Below are positions 13,116-46,290 of a stretch of 64,000 bases of DNA, piece by piece. The notes under the pieces are model-generated. The model ran no database searches. It saw only the letters and a program-made list of their open reading frames with translations, and was not told where the DNA came from. Within the stretch, counting starts at the first letter, position 1. The number at the start of each line of letters is the position of its first letter. Made by a program: the position numbers and the translations under genes. Source of the DNA: Gigantopelta aegis (Eukaryota > Mollusca > Gastropoda > Neomphalida > Peltospiridae); the NCBI RefSeq assembly GCF_016097555.1, contig NC_054704.1, positions 77,860,263 through 77,924,262 on the forward strand. The letters run 5' to 3'.

Positions 13116-14195
13116 GTCAGCATCGGTGTTCTTAATGTACTGGTTAAATATCAAAGTGGTCTTATTTGTCTTGGTTAGAACCAGAATAAAACTGTAATCA
13201 AGAATGTTATATGTATTTATATAAAATATGTTTTAATTTTTCTTTTCTTTTCTTTCTTTCTTTCTTAGTACTTGGAATATTTAATATTTATCTCGACACT
13301 GCCGGTTGAATTTAGTTTTTTTAATGGGATTTTTTCAGATTTTGAAGGTGACCATCGAGAGCAGATGGTAAACCATTATAGAAATATTTGACAATATTGT
13401 TTTCAGGGGGTGGGGTGGGAATTCAATTATGGCAATAATGCTGGTTAATATAATCATTTTAAATATTCATTCACATTATTTATTATCCTTTTCTTTCTTT
13501 TTTTTTGCTTCGAGTTATTTATTAATATAAAAACTGACTTATCGTCTTGGTGGAATTTTTGTATTATGTCCATATTTCAATAAACTGCTGTATATTCATG
13601 TAGATATCTGGTATTATTCTTTCATCTTGTTGCACCATGTTGGCTACAATTTAAATAGAGGGAAATAAAACTTGTATTTTTATACAATCTTCTTGTTATT
13701 TGTTGAAGCATGCTAGTAAGTTTCATTCATTTGCTACCACTTGACACATACATACACGTAACTGAAAATGCATGTTGCCCAGACTTGAACCCATTCTGTG
13801 AACATAAATATGTGGAAATCTTCCCAAATAAATGAGAGGAAGGTTTAACAACTAGTCAAAAGGCTACGGTCAGACCCTAATTTCAGCCGTGAAAAATTAA
13901 CACAAAGTTAATGTACAAACCTGTAGCACATTTGGTTAAAGTTACAACAGAGTGAAACCAGTCTCTGACGTTGAAATGGGCAAATACCCTCTTAAAAATA
14001 GACTGGAGATCATCTCATTAACCGTTATTTCTCAGAGGTATGCACATTTTTACAATTTTGGATAATTCATTTCGCACTACTACAAATACGAAGATGACCA
14101 GAAACATTGAATGTATGGAAATGGATACCCGGTAATCTGAACAATAAAATGCAAGTAATGTCTTATTTCTGTTACTAAAACGGATCCAATTGTCA
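13116..14195. other. intergenic DNA, nothing recognised
   Basis: AT-rich, with only short frames and no motif that I can assign. Confidence 0.5.
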
Positions 14196-14377
14196 AAAAT
14201 ACTAGTGTTAAAAACTAGGGTCCGTCACTTTAAAATACTAGTGTTAAAAACTAGGGTCCGTCACTTTAAAATACTAGTGTTAAAAACTAGGGTCCGTCTG
14301 TCACTTTAAAATACTAGTGTTAAAAACTAGGGTACGTCACTAAAATACTAGTGTTAAAAACTAGGGTCTGTCACTTT
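14196..14377. repeat. 36-bp tandem repeat, five copies
   Basis: The unit contains AATACTAGTGTTAAAAACTA and GGGTCCGTCACTTT. The first part is itself partly palindromic around ACTAGT. Copies differ by a few bases, and one has an extra GTCT. Confidence 0.9.
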
Positions 14378-15004
14378 AAAAGTCCATATGAAAATTATAG
14401 TACTCCAATATTTCTGCTCATTACGTGCTTTATAAAAATCTCGAATAAAAACTAAATTAGCTTATTTTGGTGATCCATTACTCTTATTAAAATAACAGAC
14501 AATAAATATCAAAAAGTTGCTTTTAAGTTGGAATTGAGAAACTACCATATAAACAGAATATGCTATAAAATCCCTTATAAACATATTTTTATCCATTCAG
14601 ATCACTGTTATTCTTGTACATGTTATTGTATGTGTGTTTTATATCTGAATTATATTAAAACGATAGCAATATATGTGGAGACCCTACCTGAACAACTCTC
14701 AGCTTATTTCGATGCCTGCATTAGATGGGCTAATTCTTTGATTAGTCCTGGAGTCTTGTAAAGACAAAAATAAATTACATGATACCATTAGATACCATTT
14801 ATCTTAAGTGTTGTTTCAAAAAGTATCTAATGAGGAAAACTGATTTGAATATGTTCTTAACGACAAATTGTAACATAAATGGTATCTAACATAAATGAGT
14901 GAACTAGTTTTCTATTCCATAGACAATGACATCATCAAACATCAGGTGGAAATGAAATTAAAACGTCTTTTCCAACTAAAACTGATTTACAGAGTTGTGC
15001 TTGC

Positions 15005-15135
15005 AGTTAACTATACATGCTGGTCACAGAGCAATCAGTTTCAAGTTAACTTATACATGTTGGTCACAGAGCAATCAGTTTCAAGTTAACTTATACATGT
15101 TGGTCACAGAGCAATCAGTTTCAAGTTAACTTATA
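15005..15135. repeat. 40-bp tandem repeat, three copies
   Basis: TGGTCACAGAGCAATCAGTT plus TCAAGTTAACTTATACATGT recurs at about 15020, 15060 and 15100. Confidence 0.95.
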
Positions 15136-15397
15136 TATCACAATCAATTTTTGGTCATGCTTATTTTATTGCATTTTATGGCTGTGGTGACTGGGTCATC
15201 ACCATGGTGCAGTCAATCAGATGTCATCAAATCAAATTTAATGGGAGATCGCAAATGTGATATGTCAAACGGATATATAAACTGAACTGAATATAGGAAT
15301 ATTGTAATTAATACTGAATATATACTTCAAAGCACATGTATTTATTCTTAACATTGTTTTACAAAAGACACTTGAATCACAAACTGAATCTTTAAAT

Positions 15398-15403
15398 TTT
15401 ATT
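15398..15403 (-). terminator. ELP3 polyadenylation signal candidate
   Basis: TTTATT on the plus strand reads AATAAA on the minus strand, 194 bases past the ELP3 stop. This is a normal distance for a short 3' UTR. Confidence 0.6.
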
Positions 15404-15438
15404 GAAACAGTAATCTGTGCTGCCACATTTGGTTCACG

Positions 15439-15500
15439 GAGAATTAACTAGGTCTAATCATGAAGATTTAGAAAAATGCAGATAAACCTAGTTAATTCTC
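15439..15500 (-). other. 15-bp perfect stem-loop in ELP3 3' UTR
   Basis: GAGAATTAACTAGGT at 15439-15453 is the exact reverse complement of ACCTAGTTAATTCTC at 15486-15500, with a 32-base loop. It lies between the ELP3 stop and the proposed polyadenylation signal, so it would be transcribed. Confidence 0.75.
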
Positions 15501-15596
15501 TGCTGCTGATCTGTCCAGAGATCAAGGAAAGACCAACGATTGTTCGTTTTCAGAGACCTGTATCTGGTCTGTAGTCCATTCAGAACACACTTATCA

Positions 15597-37404
<21,808 letters not shown>

Positions 37405-37851
37405 ACTGTGTTCTTTTACTTAGTGTATTTGCCCGTCAAAATACGCATCTGCAATAAATAAGCGGATTTTTATTCAGCAACAGTCTATAATGTATGTTTT
37501 GCTTCTAAAGACACGTGTATCAATGTGTTGTATATTTGTATCTGAATAAATGAATTCACGATAACTATAAACACTCTAAATTAAAAACTGATTTTGTGAC
37601 TTAGACAAACATTTATGACAGATATGTTCAATGCTTTATAATATCGGCAATATGAAACAATTTTATACATCTGATGATATTCAAAGTGGATACCTAGGAC
37701 CAGTCAACGATATTTTCATTTCCGGGGATAATCGTAAGATGGCATGTTTTGCGATTTTGAGGACTTGATATTAAGTTAATTTTATTTGTTGAAAAGACGT
37801 TTGTTCACAATAGTTTGAGTGGTGATCGGTAGCAGTAAAAATAAAACAAAC
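37405..37851. promoter_or_regulatory. shared ELP3/BLCAP divergent promoter interval
   Basis: The 447 bases between the two start codons must hold both 5' UTRs and core promoters. No TATA box is convincingly placed. AAGATGGC at about 37736-37743, reading toward BLCAP, matches the YY1 core motif often found near TATA-less starts. There is no CpG-rich block. Confidence 0.55.
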
Positions 37852-38103
37852 ATGTATTGTTTACAGTGGCTCATACCTGTTCTTTTAATACCAAAGCCCT
37901 TGAACCCAGCTTTTATTTATAATCATGCCATGTTTATTGTGTTGTATTTGACAAGTTTTTTCCTTGTAAGGAAACCGTGTACAATATGCAGTATTGTGTT
38001 TCTTGCTGCTGTTTGCCTCATATGCTACAGCTGCGTTGGTAACTGTATTCTCTGGCACTGTTCCAAGGAGGAATGTGAAGGGGCGGGTTGTCAAGATGGA
38101 TGA
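37852..38103 (+). CDS. BLCAP: BLCAP (bladder cancer-associated protein homologue)
   Basis: Single uninterrupted frame of 83 residues, starting [20 protein letters not shown] and containing ERKPCTIC-like [16 protein letters not shown] and then [11 protein letters not shown]. These match the vertebrate 87-residue BLCAP almost block for block, including two hydrophobic membrane segments and the cysteine-rich middle. The CDS is intronless, as in vertebrates. An in-frame GTG upstream (37819) is not a credible start, because the family begins at MYCLQW. Known role: a small conserved membrane protein linked to growth control. Its vertebrate mRNA is A-to-I edited at codons 2, 5 and 15 (Tyr, Gln, Lys), and those same residues occur here. 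The C-terminal tail ([12 protein letters not shown]) diverges. It is transcribed away from ELP3. Confidence 0.95.
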   Translation: MYCLQWLIPVLLIPKPLNPAFIYNHAMFIVLYLTSFFLVRKPCTICSIVFLAAVCLICYSCVGNCILWHCSKEECEGAGCQDG

Positions 38104-39181
38104 ATCGAGCTGGAGTAAATCAGAAATTTGAATTAAAAGAAAATTTGAATGAGATTAAACACTGCTACATTCTTGAGTTCATCATCATCATCATCATAAA
38201 CCAATTCCATGCAACATAAACTTTTGTGATGATTAGGTGCTAGGAGCGAACACCTTCAGGCACTGATAATGATATGCAGAAATGACAATGTGGTAGGATT
38301 TATCTTGTGATATTGCAAATATTGTCTTTCAAACACAGACACATTCACTAGTCCAAGAAAAGAAGAAAAGAAATGAAGAAAAAGCTTGAGCAATATTAGA
38401 ATTAACTATTTTTGGCAATTGAGAGAAAATTGGAATGTGATCAAGAAAGTATGTGACATGGAGTCTACTTTGAATGTGGAATATTTATTACCAATTTTAA
38501 TCTAGCAATAAAATTGTTATCCATTTTGACCCAGCAACAGTAATTTATGTTTAAAAATGCATATTTTACTATATACATTGCTGATATATGGATATGCAAA
38601 TATTGTTGGTAATTTGAGAAAAGTGCTGTTATTGTTTTTTATGAATGTATAGATTTTAAACTACATGCATATTGTATGTTTATTACTTTGTACTGTATTA
38701 AATACATGTATTATTAAATGTATAGGGACAGTATTGTAATAATTTGTATGTTGAGCAAATCGCTAAGATGTTGAGTCGATTATGCAGATTGTTGAAAACA
38801 AGTGCTCAGTACATTGAACTACCTGTAATGTCTTATAACCGAGAGGTTGAACGATTGGCTCATATACCATTACTTGTTAAAACTAAGCTAAAAAAAAAGG
38901 TGACCAAAATCTTCTGGTCCATGGTATTTCGACTTCTACTTGTATAGAATATATACTGATGGAAAGAAATAAAGAAGCATTTTATTTTATTCACTACTAG
39001 AATATATAATACAGAGATGTAATTGTGGGATTGCATGTCAGCATTGTGCTAGTAAAAGAGTTAACTTCCTGATACTGTGGATGATGAATGTTTTGGTTGC
39101 AGTCAGTATTTGCTGTTTGAGTGTTGCCTTACTTTTTTTCGTCAGTATATTATGGTAGTCTTGGTACTTGTCAGTCGAATC
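38104..39181 (+). other. BLCAP 3' UTR candidate region
   Basis: AT-rich non-coding DNA. AATAAA occurs at 38507-38512 and 38968-38973, either of which could end the transcript. The second overlaps a single copy of the TACTGATGGAAAGAAATAA motif that forms the ends of the MITE at 48161-48389. Confidence 0.5.
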
Positions 39182-39399
39182 TAAGGCCCGTTTTCCATAT
39201 ATGCAATTCCGCATGACGAATGATTTTTCCCGACAAGCAAGTTTTTCAGTTCGGTGACGTCATAATGTGAAGCATTTACTTTCAGCTTAAAGTACACACT
39301 GACAACATAAAATTTTCTAAAATAATCCGCTTGCGAAAACACATGTGGAAAAGCACATTTTCGTTCATGCAGAATTGCGTTAAGGGAAAGAGGGCCTAA
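39182..39399. mobile_element. small MITE with TAAGGCCC-type ends
   Basis: The left end TAAGGCCCGTTTTCC is followed by GCAATTCCGCATGA. The right end mirrors it as TCATGCAGAATTGCG, then GGGCCTA. It is 218 bp with no coding capacity. Confidence 0.7.
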
Positions 39400-39611
39400 C
39401 ATGGAATCGGATACTAATGTTGTTTTAATGGAAAATTACCTGTATGTGTAAATGGGCAGCTGTTATAAACAGGTATGTTCTGATTCTAAATGATTTTATT
39501 TTACAATTGTTTTAAGTATTTAAAATTTATCAGATATCTGTTGGGCACTATCAATGTACACTTTAGTATTGACAGGACAGGATATACATACTTGTACAGT
39601 ATAATTTGATA

Positions 39612-39893
39612 TATATATACAGAACTTCACATACGTTGTTTTCACTTCCTATTTATTGCACAAGTTTATTTTGCGCAAGAATATATACCACCAAGTGGTA
39701 TGTTCTTTCGCAAAATAAATAGAAAGGGAAAACAACATATGTGAAGTTCTGTATTTATTACATACCTTCTTTTATTACCTATTTAAAAGTTCAGGTTCAT
39801 ATCGCACATATATGCGATACAAAATAAATTTATCACACGGTTTCAAAATAAATTTATCACTATAGTAAGATTGAATAGGTATGTAATAAATAT
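39612..39893 (+). mobile_element. foldback-bearing repeat, copy 2
   Basis: ACAGAACTTCACATACGTTG near 39620 is answered by CAACATATGTGAAGTTCTGT near 39742, an inverted pair with arms of about 65 bp around CACCAAGTGGTA. This is followed by TATTACATACCTTCTTTTAT and the end block ATTGAATAGGTATGTAATAA. It is an inverted, internally shorter relative of 15699-16150. Confidence 0.8.
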
Positions 39894-39897
39894 AGTA

Positions 39898-40012
39898 GTC
39901 ATAAGGCACTGGTTGGGATGGGTAAAATCAACCAGTACACAGAGTGAGATTGATCCTATGACTTGTTAGCCTTGGGTGAGCGCACTGGTACCAGGCTATA
40001 TCCCACCCTACC
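39898..40012 (-). mobile_element. SINE head fragment
   Basis: GCACTGGTTGGGATGGG, then GATTGATCCTATGAC, then CAGGCTATATCCCACCCT resemble the tRNA-like head of the SINEs in reverse complement. Confidence 0.6.
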
Positions 40013-40195
40013 ATTTGGTACCATAAGAGTATATGTGGTGGGAATTATTTAACCATGTGCCTTTCATGAAATGATTTCCTACCCTGTGACTTTCAGGGAT
40101 GGAAATTACATTGACAGAAAATGTGGAACATTTTGCAGGGTATTGAAAGTTGGACAGTTACTGCAAGGACACTTTTTACAAACATGTAATGCTAA

Positions 40196-40550
40196 TAGTG
40201 TTTTCCCTAGAAATTTGGCAAGGCATGGTAGACAAAGTACTTTGGGGGGGGCAATTTTGACCATTTTCAGGGAACATTTTTTGCATTAAAGACAAAAACA
40301 ATAATTGAAATAAACATAAATGTAATTAATGTTCTTGCTTTAATAAATGAATGGCAAAATATATAACAGATATATTTTTATTAATTAATAATACATTTTT
40401 TAAGTCTTTTATCAAGGCAATTTTAGAATTAATTATTAAAAAAGTTTTTTTTTAATCTCAGTGCAGCATGGCACTGATTTAAGGCAAGGTGATGCTAGAC
40501 TAGTGAGGCATGGTGCTGCACCATGCTAAAACAAGCTAGGGAAAACACTA
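40196..40550. mobile_element. hAT-like MITE, 355 bp
   Basis: Exact 15-bp terminal inverted repeats TAGTGTTTTCCCTAG and CTAGGGAAAACACTA. GCTAA flanks both sides directly (40191-40195 and 40551-40555). The interior is non-coding. Confidence 0.75.
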
Positions 40551-40923
40551 GCTAACAATTAACATCTGGAATTCAGTGGAAAGTTTTGAAATTCCCAAAC
40601 TGTCATTTACTTGAATTCTTCCTAATTATACTTGTGTAGATTTGTACATGTATATATCCAGTTTAACCTCTTCAACAATAAAGGAAAAACACAGTCCTGG
40701 TTCCAATAAAACCTGTAGATGATCATCTGAACATCTGAAGTACTTGCCCCCATCCAGTGATTTTTTTACAGTATGTCTTTTTGGGTAGGTGTACGGCCAT
40801 TGCACTAATTTCTTTCAAACTAACCTCTAATACTTAAGATAGCTGATAGCAGGACAGTGTGCTTGAACCTTAAATTGATGAATTAATGAAAAATATTTAT
40901 AATAGGCCTCCATCCCTCATTAA

Positions 40924-41490
40924 GGGGCGAGATGTAGACCAGTTGTATAAAGTGCTCACCTGATACATGACTGATCTAGGATCAATCTCCATTGATGGGT
41001 CCTTGAGGCAATTTCTCATTTCAACCAGTTCTCCAAAAGTGGTGTACCAAAGGCTATGGTATGTACTGTCCTGTCTGTGGTGCATATAAAAGATCCCTTT
41101 CTGCTAATCAAGAGTAGTAGGCTTCCTCTGACACCATATAACAGGAGGCGGGACGTAACCCAGTGGTAAAGCGTTTGCTTGATGTGTGGTCGGTCTGGGA
41201 TCGATCCCCGTCGGTGGGCCCATTGGGCTATTTCTCGCTTCAGCCAGTGCACCATGACTGGTATATCAAAGGTCGTGGTATGTGTTATCCTGTCTGTGGG
41301 ATGGTGCATATAAAAGATCCCTTGCTGCTAATCGAAAAGAGTAGCCCATGAAGTGGCAACAGCGGGTTTTCTCTTAATATCTCTGTGGTCCTCGACCATA
41401 TGTCAGATGCCATATATAACCGTAAAATTCCATCCTTCCATATAACAGTAAATTAAAAAATGTGTCAAGTGTAAATTAAACATTTCCTTC
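40924..41490 (+). mobile_element. SINE (type 1), diverged, split by another SINE
   Basis: The head is GAGATGTAGACCAGTTG and the body AAAGATCCCTTTCTGCTAAT up to 41144. The tail resumes at 41449-41490. A younger SINE lies between. Confidence 0.82.
41145..41437 (+). mobile_element. SINE (type 1), best-preserved head in the window
   Basis: The head carries GACGTAACCCAGTGGTAAAG (A-box-like) and GGTCTGGGATCGATCCCCG (B-box-like), and the body GATCCCTTGCTGCTAATC. The target duplication CCATATAACAG lies at 41134-41144 and 41438-41448. Confidence 0.9.
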
Positions 41491-41559
41491 TAGGAGTGAT
41501 TCCACTTGAGATGGTAGTTTTGTTTGGGATCGTTTTTTGTTTGTTTTTTTATCTTTAAA

Positions 41560-41608
41560 TGTCCGACACCCCAGCATGGACAAAGATGTTTGGTGTCAAA
41601 GGTAAATG
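41560..41608 (-). mobile_element. LINE 3' tail fragment
   Basis: CGACACCCCAGCATGGA and GGTGTCAAAGGTAAATG match the terminal part of the LINE at 46954-47345. Confidence 0.55.
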
Positions 41609-41693
41609 AATGAAATATTAATATTCTTTTATCTGAGGTCAGACTCCACTTTTACCCAGGTTAACTTTAACTCAGGTTTCGTTTTGTTCCCAT

Positions 41694-41860
41694 GTTAACC
41701 TGGGTTAAATGGTTGTCTTGATTCCATTATCAAGACTGGTGATTCCTTGTTAACCTGGGTTAAATGGTTGTCTTGATTCCATTATCAAGACTGGTGATTC
41801 CTTGTTAACCTGGGTTAAATGGTTGTCTTGATTCCATTATCAAGACTGGTGATTCCTTGT
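41694..41860. repeat. about 56-bp tandem repeat carrying a palindrome, three copies
   Basis: Each unit contains TTAACCTGGGTTAA (perfect palindrome) and TTGATTCCATTATCAAGACT, itself a short stem-loop. Confidence 0.88.
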
Positions 41861-42169
41861 TTGCGCCCACTTAAAAAACCCACTAAACAATAATATAAAG
41901 AAATAGAGGTGATAAAGAACTTTAATGGAACAGGACCCCGTAAATGGGTCTGTTTGGTTTTAATGGGTGTTTTGTTTGTTTTAATGGGCCTTTTGTTTGT
42001 TTTAATGGGTGTTTTCTTTTTGTATTTTTGAAAACAAGTACTGCTAATATGTAAAGCAGTTTTCTCGCCCAAACTGTTCATACATCATATAGACACAACT
42101 CTGATTTAAGCTGGGTTAATGTAGATGCAGTTACTTTTCAGTATAAAAATTCATTCCATTTCATTGCTC

Positions 42170-42412
42170 GATACGTTATATCAATAACAATGGTATGTGC
42201 TATTCTGTTTGAGAAAGTATTTAAAAAAAAAAGATTCTTTTCTTTTCTGATTAAATATGGTGTCAATATCCTATCTGTGGGATGGGTGCATATAAATGTA
42301 GCAGGTTTCGTCTCTAAGACTGTCAAAATTATCAAATGTTTGACATCCAATAGCCAATTATTAATAGATCAGTGTGCTTTAATGATCTCATTAAATTAAA
42401 CAAACTTTGACT
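42170..42412 (+). mobile_element. SINE (type 2), diverged 3' part
   Basis: ATGGTATGTGCTATTCTGTT, then TGTTTGACATCCAATAGCC, then a tail TCTCATTAAATTAAACAAAC. Poly-A and T-rich filler interrupts the body. Confidence 0.75.
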
Positions 42413-44265
42413 TTCCATTGTGTTGAGTTATGTTTAATGTCAAGAATTTTAGGGTTGAAAATTAACATGAAAACCATGGTCGCCATCAGGGCCAGTTGAG
42501 GAATTGAGGAAAAATCTTACTGGCCCTTCTCAAATTCAACTGGCCCTGCAATTATCACATTGAAATTTAACTGAAGAGCCAAAATCAAAACTAGAATGTT
42601 TTTTTTTTTTTTTAATAATAACCATGTGCTCACCGTATATAGTCCGTTTGCATCAAAATAAAACCAATGAATTGGCATTTAACGTCGTAATGAATAAAGT
42701 TAAAATTCATATAAAACATGTTATTAAGTTTTAAACTCAAATAAAAAATTGAAAAAGAAATCCAGTATAAATAAAAATGTTACTTTACAAAGTACCATTA
42801 AATTATACGTATTAAATATCATTTTGAATACAGTGGTGTAGACAAAATGTTGGAACAGCCAAGGTATGCTGCTTGACTTGCAACAAATGATTTGTTCGGG
42901 AGTAATGTTCTACAGAAGAGACACTAGATGGCGATTCATGGAATCATCCACTATTTTGCCAAATACCCATTCGACTTCGCTTTAATATGAATTTTATCTT
43001 TATTCATTATGGTGCTATCAAAATATAGATCATGTTCTATGTCTTCTACTGTCAGATCTAGTGTTTTGTCACATTCGATACTGTATCGGTGTGTTTCTCT
43101 TTTAACTAGTACCATACTCACCAGACCCTGATGCTAATTTTTTTAACCCTGGAATATCACTTAAGTTTAGACTCAAATTAGTTAAGAGCTGTCCCAGAAT
43201 TTATCACGTGGTGGGGCATTAACAAATTCCCACCAATTAAATTTTATTTAAACCAATGATACCAAAAAAATAGTGGTTGCACCACCAAGCAAAAATTAAT
43301 TATGGTGCTTTTCCACCTCTTGAGGCCTCTAATATGATTGGTTCTAGAAAGCCCCTTATGTTGGATACTAATACAAGTTGTGCACAGATTGTACATTTGA
43401 GATGGTTTACCCATCTATGTAAATATTTATTACAACCGTCATGTTAAAGAGTTATACTAAACTAATGATGCAATGTTTAGAAATGTTCAGATTACCATTG
43501 TTTAGGCATGAAGTTGCGTTTTAGTTGTATATTGCCTAGAAAGCTTACTAAATTATTGCTTTAATCATTTTAAGATCAGTCATTGTTTATTATTATTACT
43601 ATTACTATTGACTGGTAGACTGGTGCGACTATCCTAGTTATCAAATTGATCCACTGCCAGTGTTAATTCATACCGATATATCAGTCATGACTCCGTAGAC
43701 TGGTAGATTAGTGTTTTGGTGCATATCATTTATTTTTCTCAAATTTTGTCCATTCTGGGTGAATAAGTGTTAATTGTTGATGAATATGTACATATAATTT
43801 GTGTCAAATTTGAGACACGGTGTACAAATATTTAAATTAGGTTTACCACTGACAATAAATGTGCCATTTTGTAAATGTCTTATGTTTTGTTTGTTTAGTC
43901 AAACTGAAATATCTGCATTCCCTCTTCGATTTTCCACTAAAGATTATTTTAACAATTTTTTATCCCAGCCATGAATGTAATCTAATTGGTTTAGAAAAGT
44001 CAGTCAGTCACATTCTTCAAAATACAACCAAAAGATCAATCTAATCATTCAAATCCCCACTTAGCTCTAATGTACACCCCTACACAGCTCTCCAACCCAA
44101 CCCACAAAAATCCTGCATTCTCATTTCTAATTGAATCTACTACCATTCAAATCAGGCTTGAAATGGCTGCTTGTAATATTAGCACCCCCAACCCAAATGT
44201 GACCATTCTGAGCTTTAGTTCTATTATGTAAATATTAAATTCTATGGAATCCAACCAACTGTCAA
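42413..44265. other. intergenic DNA without recognisable gene
   Basis: AT-rich with stops in all frames. A low-copy dispersed repeat (CAGGGCCAGTTGAGGAATTG) begins near 42487. Nothing else can be assigned. Confidence 0.5.
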
Positions 44266-45633
44266 TGGGTAGGTGTAAACCACTTGCACCGACCAGTGAT
44301 CCATAACTGGTTCAACAAAGGTCATGGTTTGTGCTATCCTGCCTGTGGGAAGCGCAAATAAAATATCCCTTGCTGCTACATTCCCAGTCTGCAGCTCGAC
44401 GTGGTAAGACGTGTTTGTTTCGCTTGTGCACACTGCACATGCTTTCACTGCTCGACTTGGGGATCCTTTACTTTGTTGTTTTTGTCAGCGAAGTGAAGTT
44501 TTCTATTGGGATGTATGCAGCCATTGGAACAGATTGAACGCTGGAATGCTTCTCGTTTCGACAGTCTGCACCACCAGGTTGGATTCTTTTTTAGCGAGAT
44601 TCCTTGCCTCCACGTCATTTCTCTGTCTGACTATGTTGACTTTTTTTTTTCGTGACTTGTATGACGGCCATTCTCCAGAACGCCACGGTTGTTCGCGTTT
44701 AGTCTCTACATGTCTAAGCCTGTCCTAGCAGCACTGGAAGATTGACAGCCCCACTCTAAGAAGAAATAGTAAGCAGGGTCGGCCCCATCTACTCTTTTCT
44801 AGACTTTACTTTGTTTTATTGTGATACTATCTCGTATCCTCCCGAGTCGGGCCCGTCCGCACCACTATACCAACCCATGACGACTGGACTATACCCTAGT
44901 CTGATTCTCTCTCTCGTTCAGACGGATCTGGCTTCTCAAAATCTGTATTTCAGCACAGCACTACACCTTCAACGTGTATTGACTGTCAATCTAGGGGTTT
45001 TCTTGACGGGATGCAGCCCATCTTGTCCCTACAAGCTGTGCACCCTAACGGCCTTAATGAGGCCACTCACGTGGACATATAGATCGGACTTTAAACTTTT
45101 AGACCTTCATTCAAAAGTTTGTCGAAATTACTTTCTTTTTTTAATATTATTAAATAGTCTGATGCTCTCTTCTTTATTTATTTTTGGACTATCCTTTTAA
45201 AATGCTCCAACTTATATAAATATTCGACCGAGCAGTCAATTCTTATTATTTTTTGGCTTTTAACGTTGGTGTTTTCTTTATTTTCTTTATTAATTATATT
45301 AATTAGAGATGCACATCAAAATTTTAAAGGCCCACTATTTAATTTTTGGATGTAAATTTCAAAATTGTCCACATAAATTTGTTCTGTCCCGGGACAAGTC
45401 CCTGGCTATCCAGACAGGCCCTGGGACGGACATGCTCGAAACTCTAGTGGTATAGAAGCATGTAAAAATGATTCACTCGCACCCTTGCTGCTAATCGGAA
45501 AGAGTAGCCCATGAAGTGGCGACAGCGGGTTTCCTCTCAAAATCTGTGTGGTCCTTAACCACATGTCGGATGCCATATAACCGTAAATAAAATGTGTTGA
45601 GTGTGTCGTTAAATAAAACATTTCTTTCCAACC
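44266..45633 (+). mobile_element. SINE split by a 1.1-kb insertion
   Basis: The 5' body is 44266-44378 (AATGGGTAGGTGTAAACCAC). The 3' part is 45482-45633, with GGCGACAGCGGGTTTCCTCT and the tail GTCGTTAAATAAAACATTTC. The two halves join correctly once the insert is ignored. Confidence 0.88.
44379..45481. mobile_element. unclassified 1,103-bp insertion
   Basis: Flanked by the exact 12-bp duplication CCCTTGCTGCTA (44367-44378 and 45482-45493). It starts CATTCCCAGTCTGCAG and ends GATTCACTCGCA, with no inverted termini and no A tail. The first 750 bp are GC-richer than the surroundings, with short open frames of no recognised family. The last 250 bp are AT-rich and contain GTCCCGGGACAAGTCCCTGG. 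Confidence 0.75.
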
Positions 45634-46035
45634 AACTGTAGTAAAGTTGCATAATTTTCTCCATTATGAATACTTTACCTGGCCTCAAACTAATAACATC
45701 GTCCCCCTGGAAATGGACTAAAAGTCTGAACATCAAATGGCTTGGTTTAAAATCTTCCAACAAGTCCACTGCTTTCCGTTTCGATCACATGATTAAATTT
45801 TCCTTCTTTCTCCTTTGCTGTAACAATCCTTTGTTTTTTCTTTTGCTCCCATAATATCTAAGCCATCATTGTTTTTTTATCTTTTTTTTTTTTTTTTAAA
45901 CTGATTTTTTTTTTACCCCACCTAATGGGACGATTCTGGTATGGAGTATAAATCCAGTACCACTATCTTGGTCTAACTTCTAATTTTAGTCAGTGGACCA
46001 AAGGTAGTTCCTGTAAATTTTTTGTGCCCACACCA

Positions 46036-46290
46036 CGAATTTCCTTTTAGAGCACATTGATTTGTTAATCAACTATTGGACGTCAAATATTTGGTACATT
46101 CTTCCATTAGTAGCAAAAATATCTTTTGTATGCCTCATCCCAAACAGGTTAGCACATACCATAGCCTTTGATATACCAGTCATGGTGCACTAGCTGGAAC
46201 AAGAAATAGCTCAATGGGCCTACCAACAAGGATCGATCCTAGACCAACTTTGCATCAAATGCTTTACCACTGGGCTACGTCCCACCTTTT
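46036..46290 (-). mobile_element. SINE, diverged, full length
   Basis: AGAGCACATTGATTTGTTAA at the tail side. CAATGGGCCTACCAAC, GGATCGATCCTAGACC and CCACTGGGCTACGTCCCACC mark the tRNA-like head in reverse complement. Confidence 0.82.

Noticed and set aside
14196-14377. CRISPR-like regular repeats here and at 21041-21540
   Set aside because: Repeats are directly adjacent with no unique spacers, and the genome is animal. They are ordinary tandem repeats.
38744-38947. A 67-codon open frame after BLCAP
   Set aside because: Basic, AT-driven, and in the likely BLCAP 3' UTR. No support for a separate gene.
44411-45200. Two plus-strand open frames of 105 and 129 codons
   Set aside because: They lie in the unclassified 1.1-kb insertion. 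Neither shows a motif, and both have biased composition (Leu, Ser, Phe, Thr).
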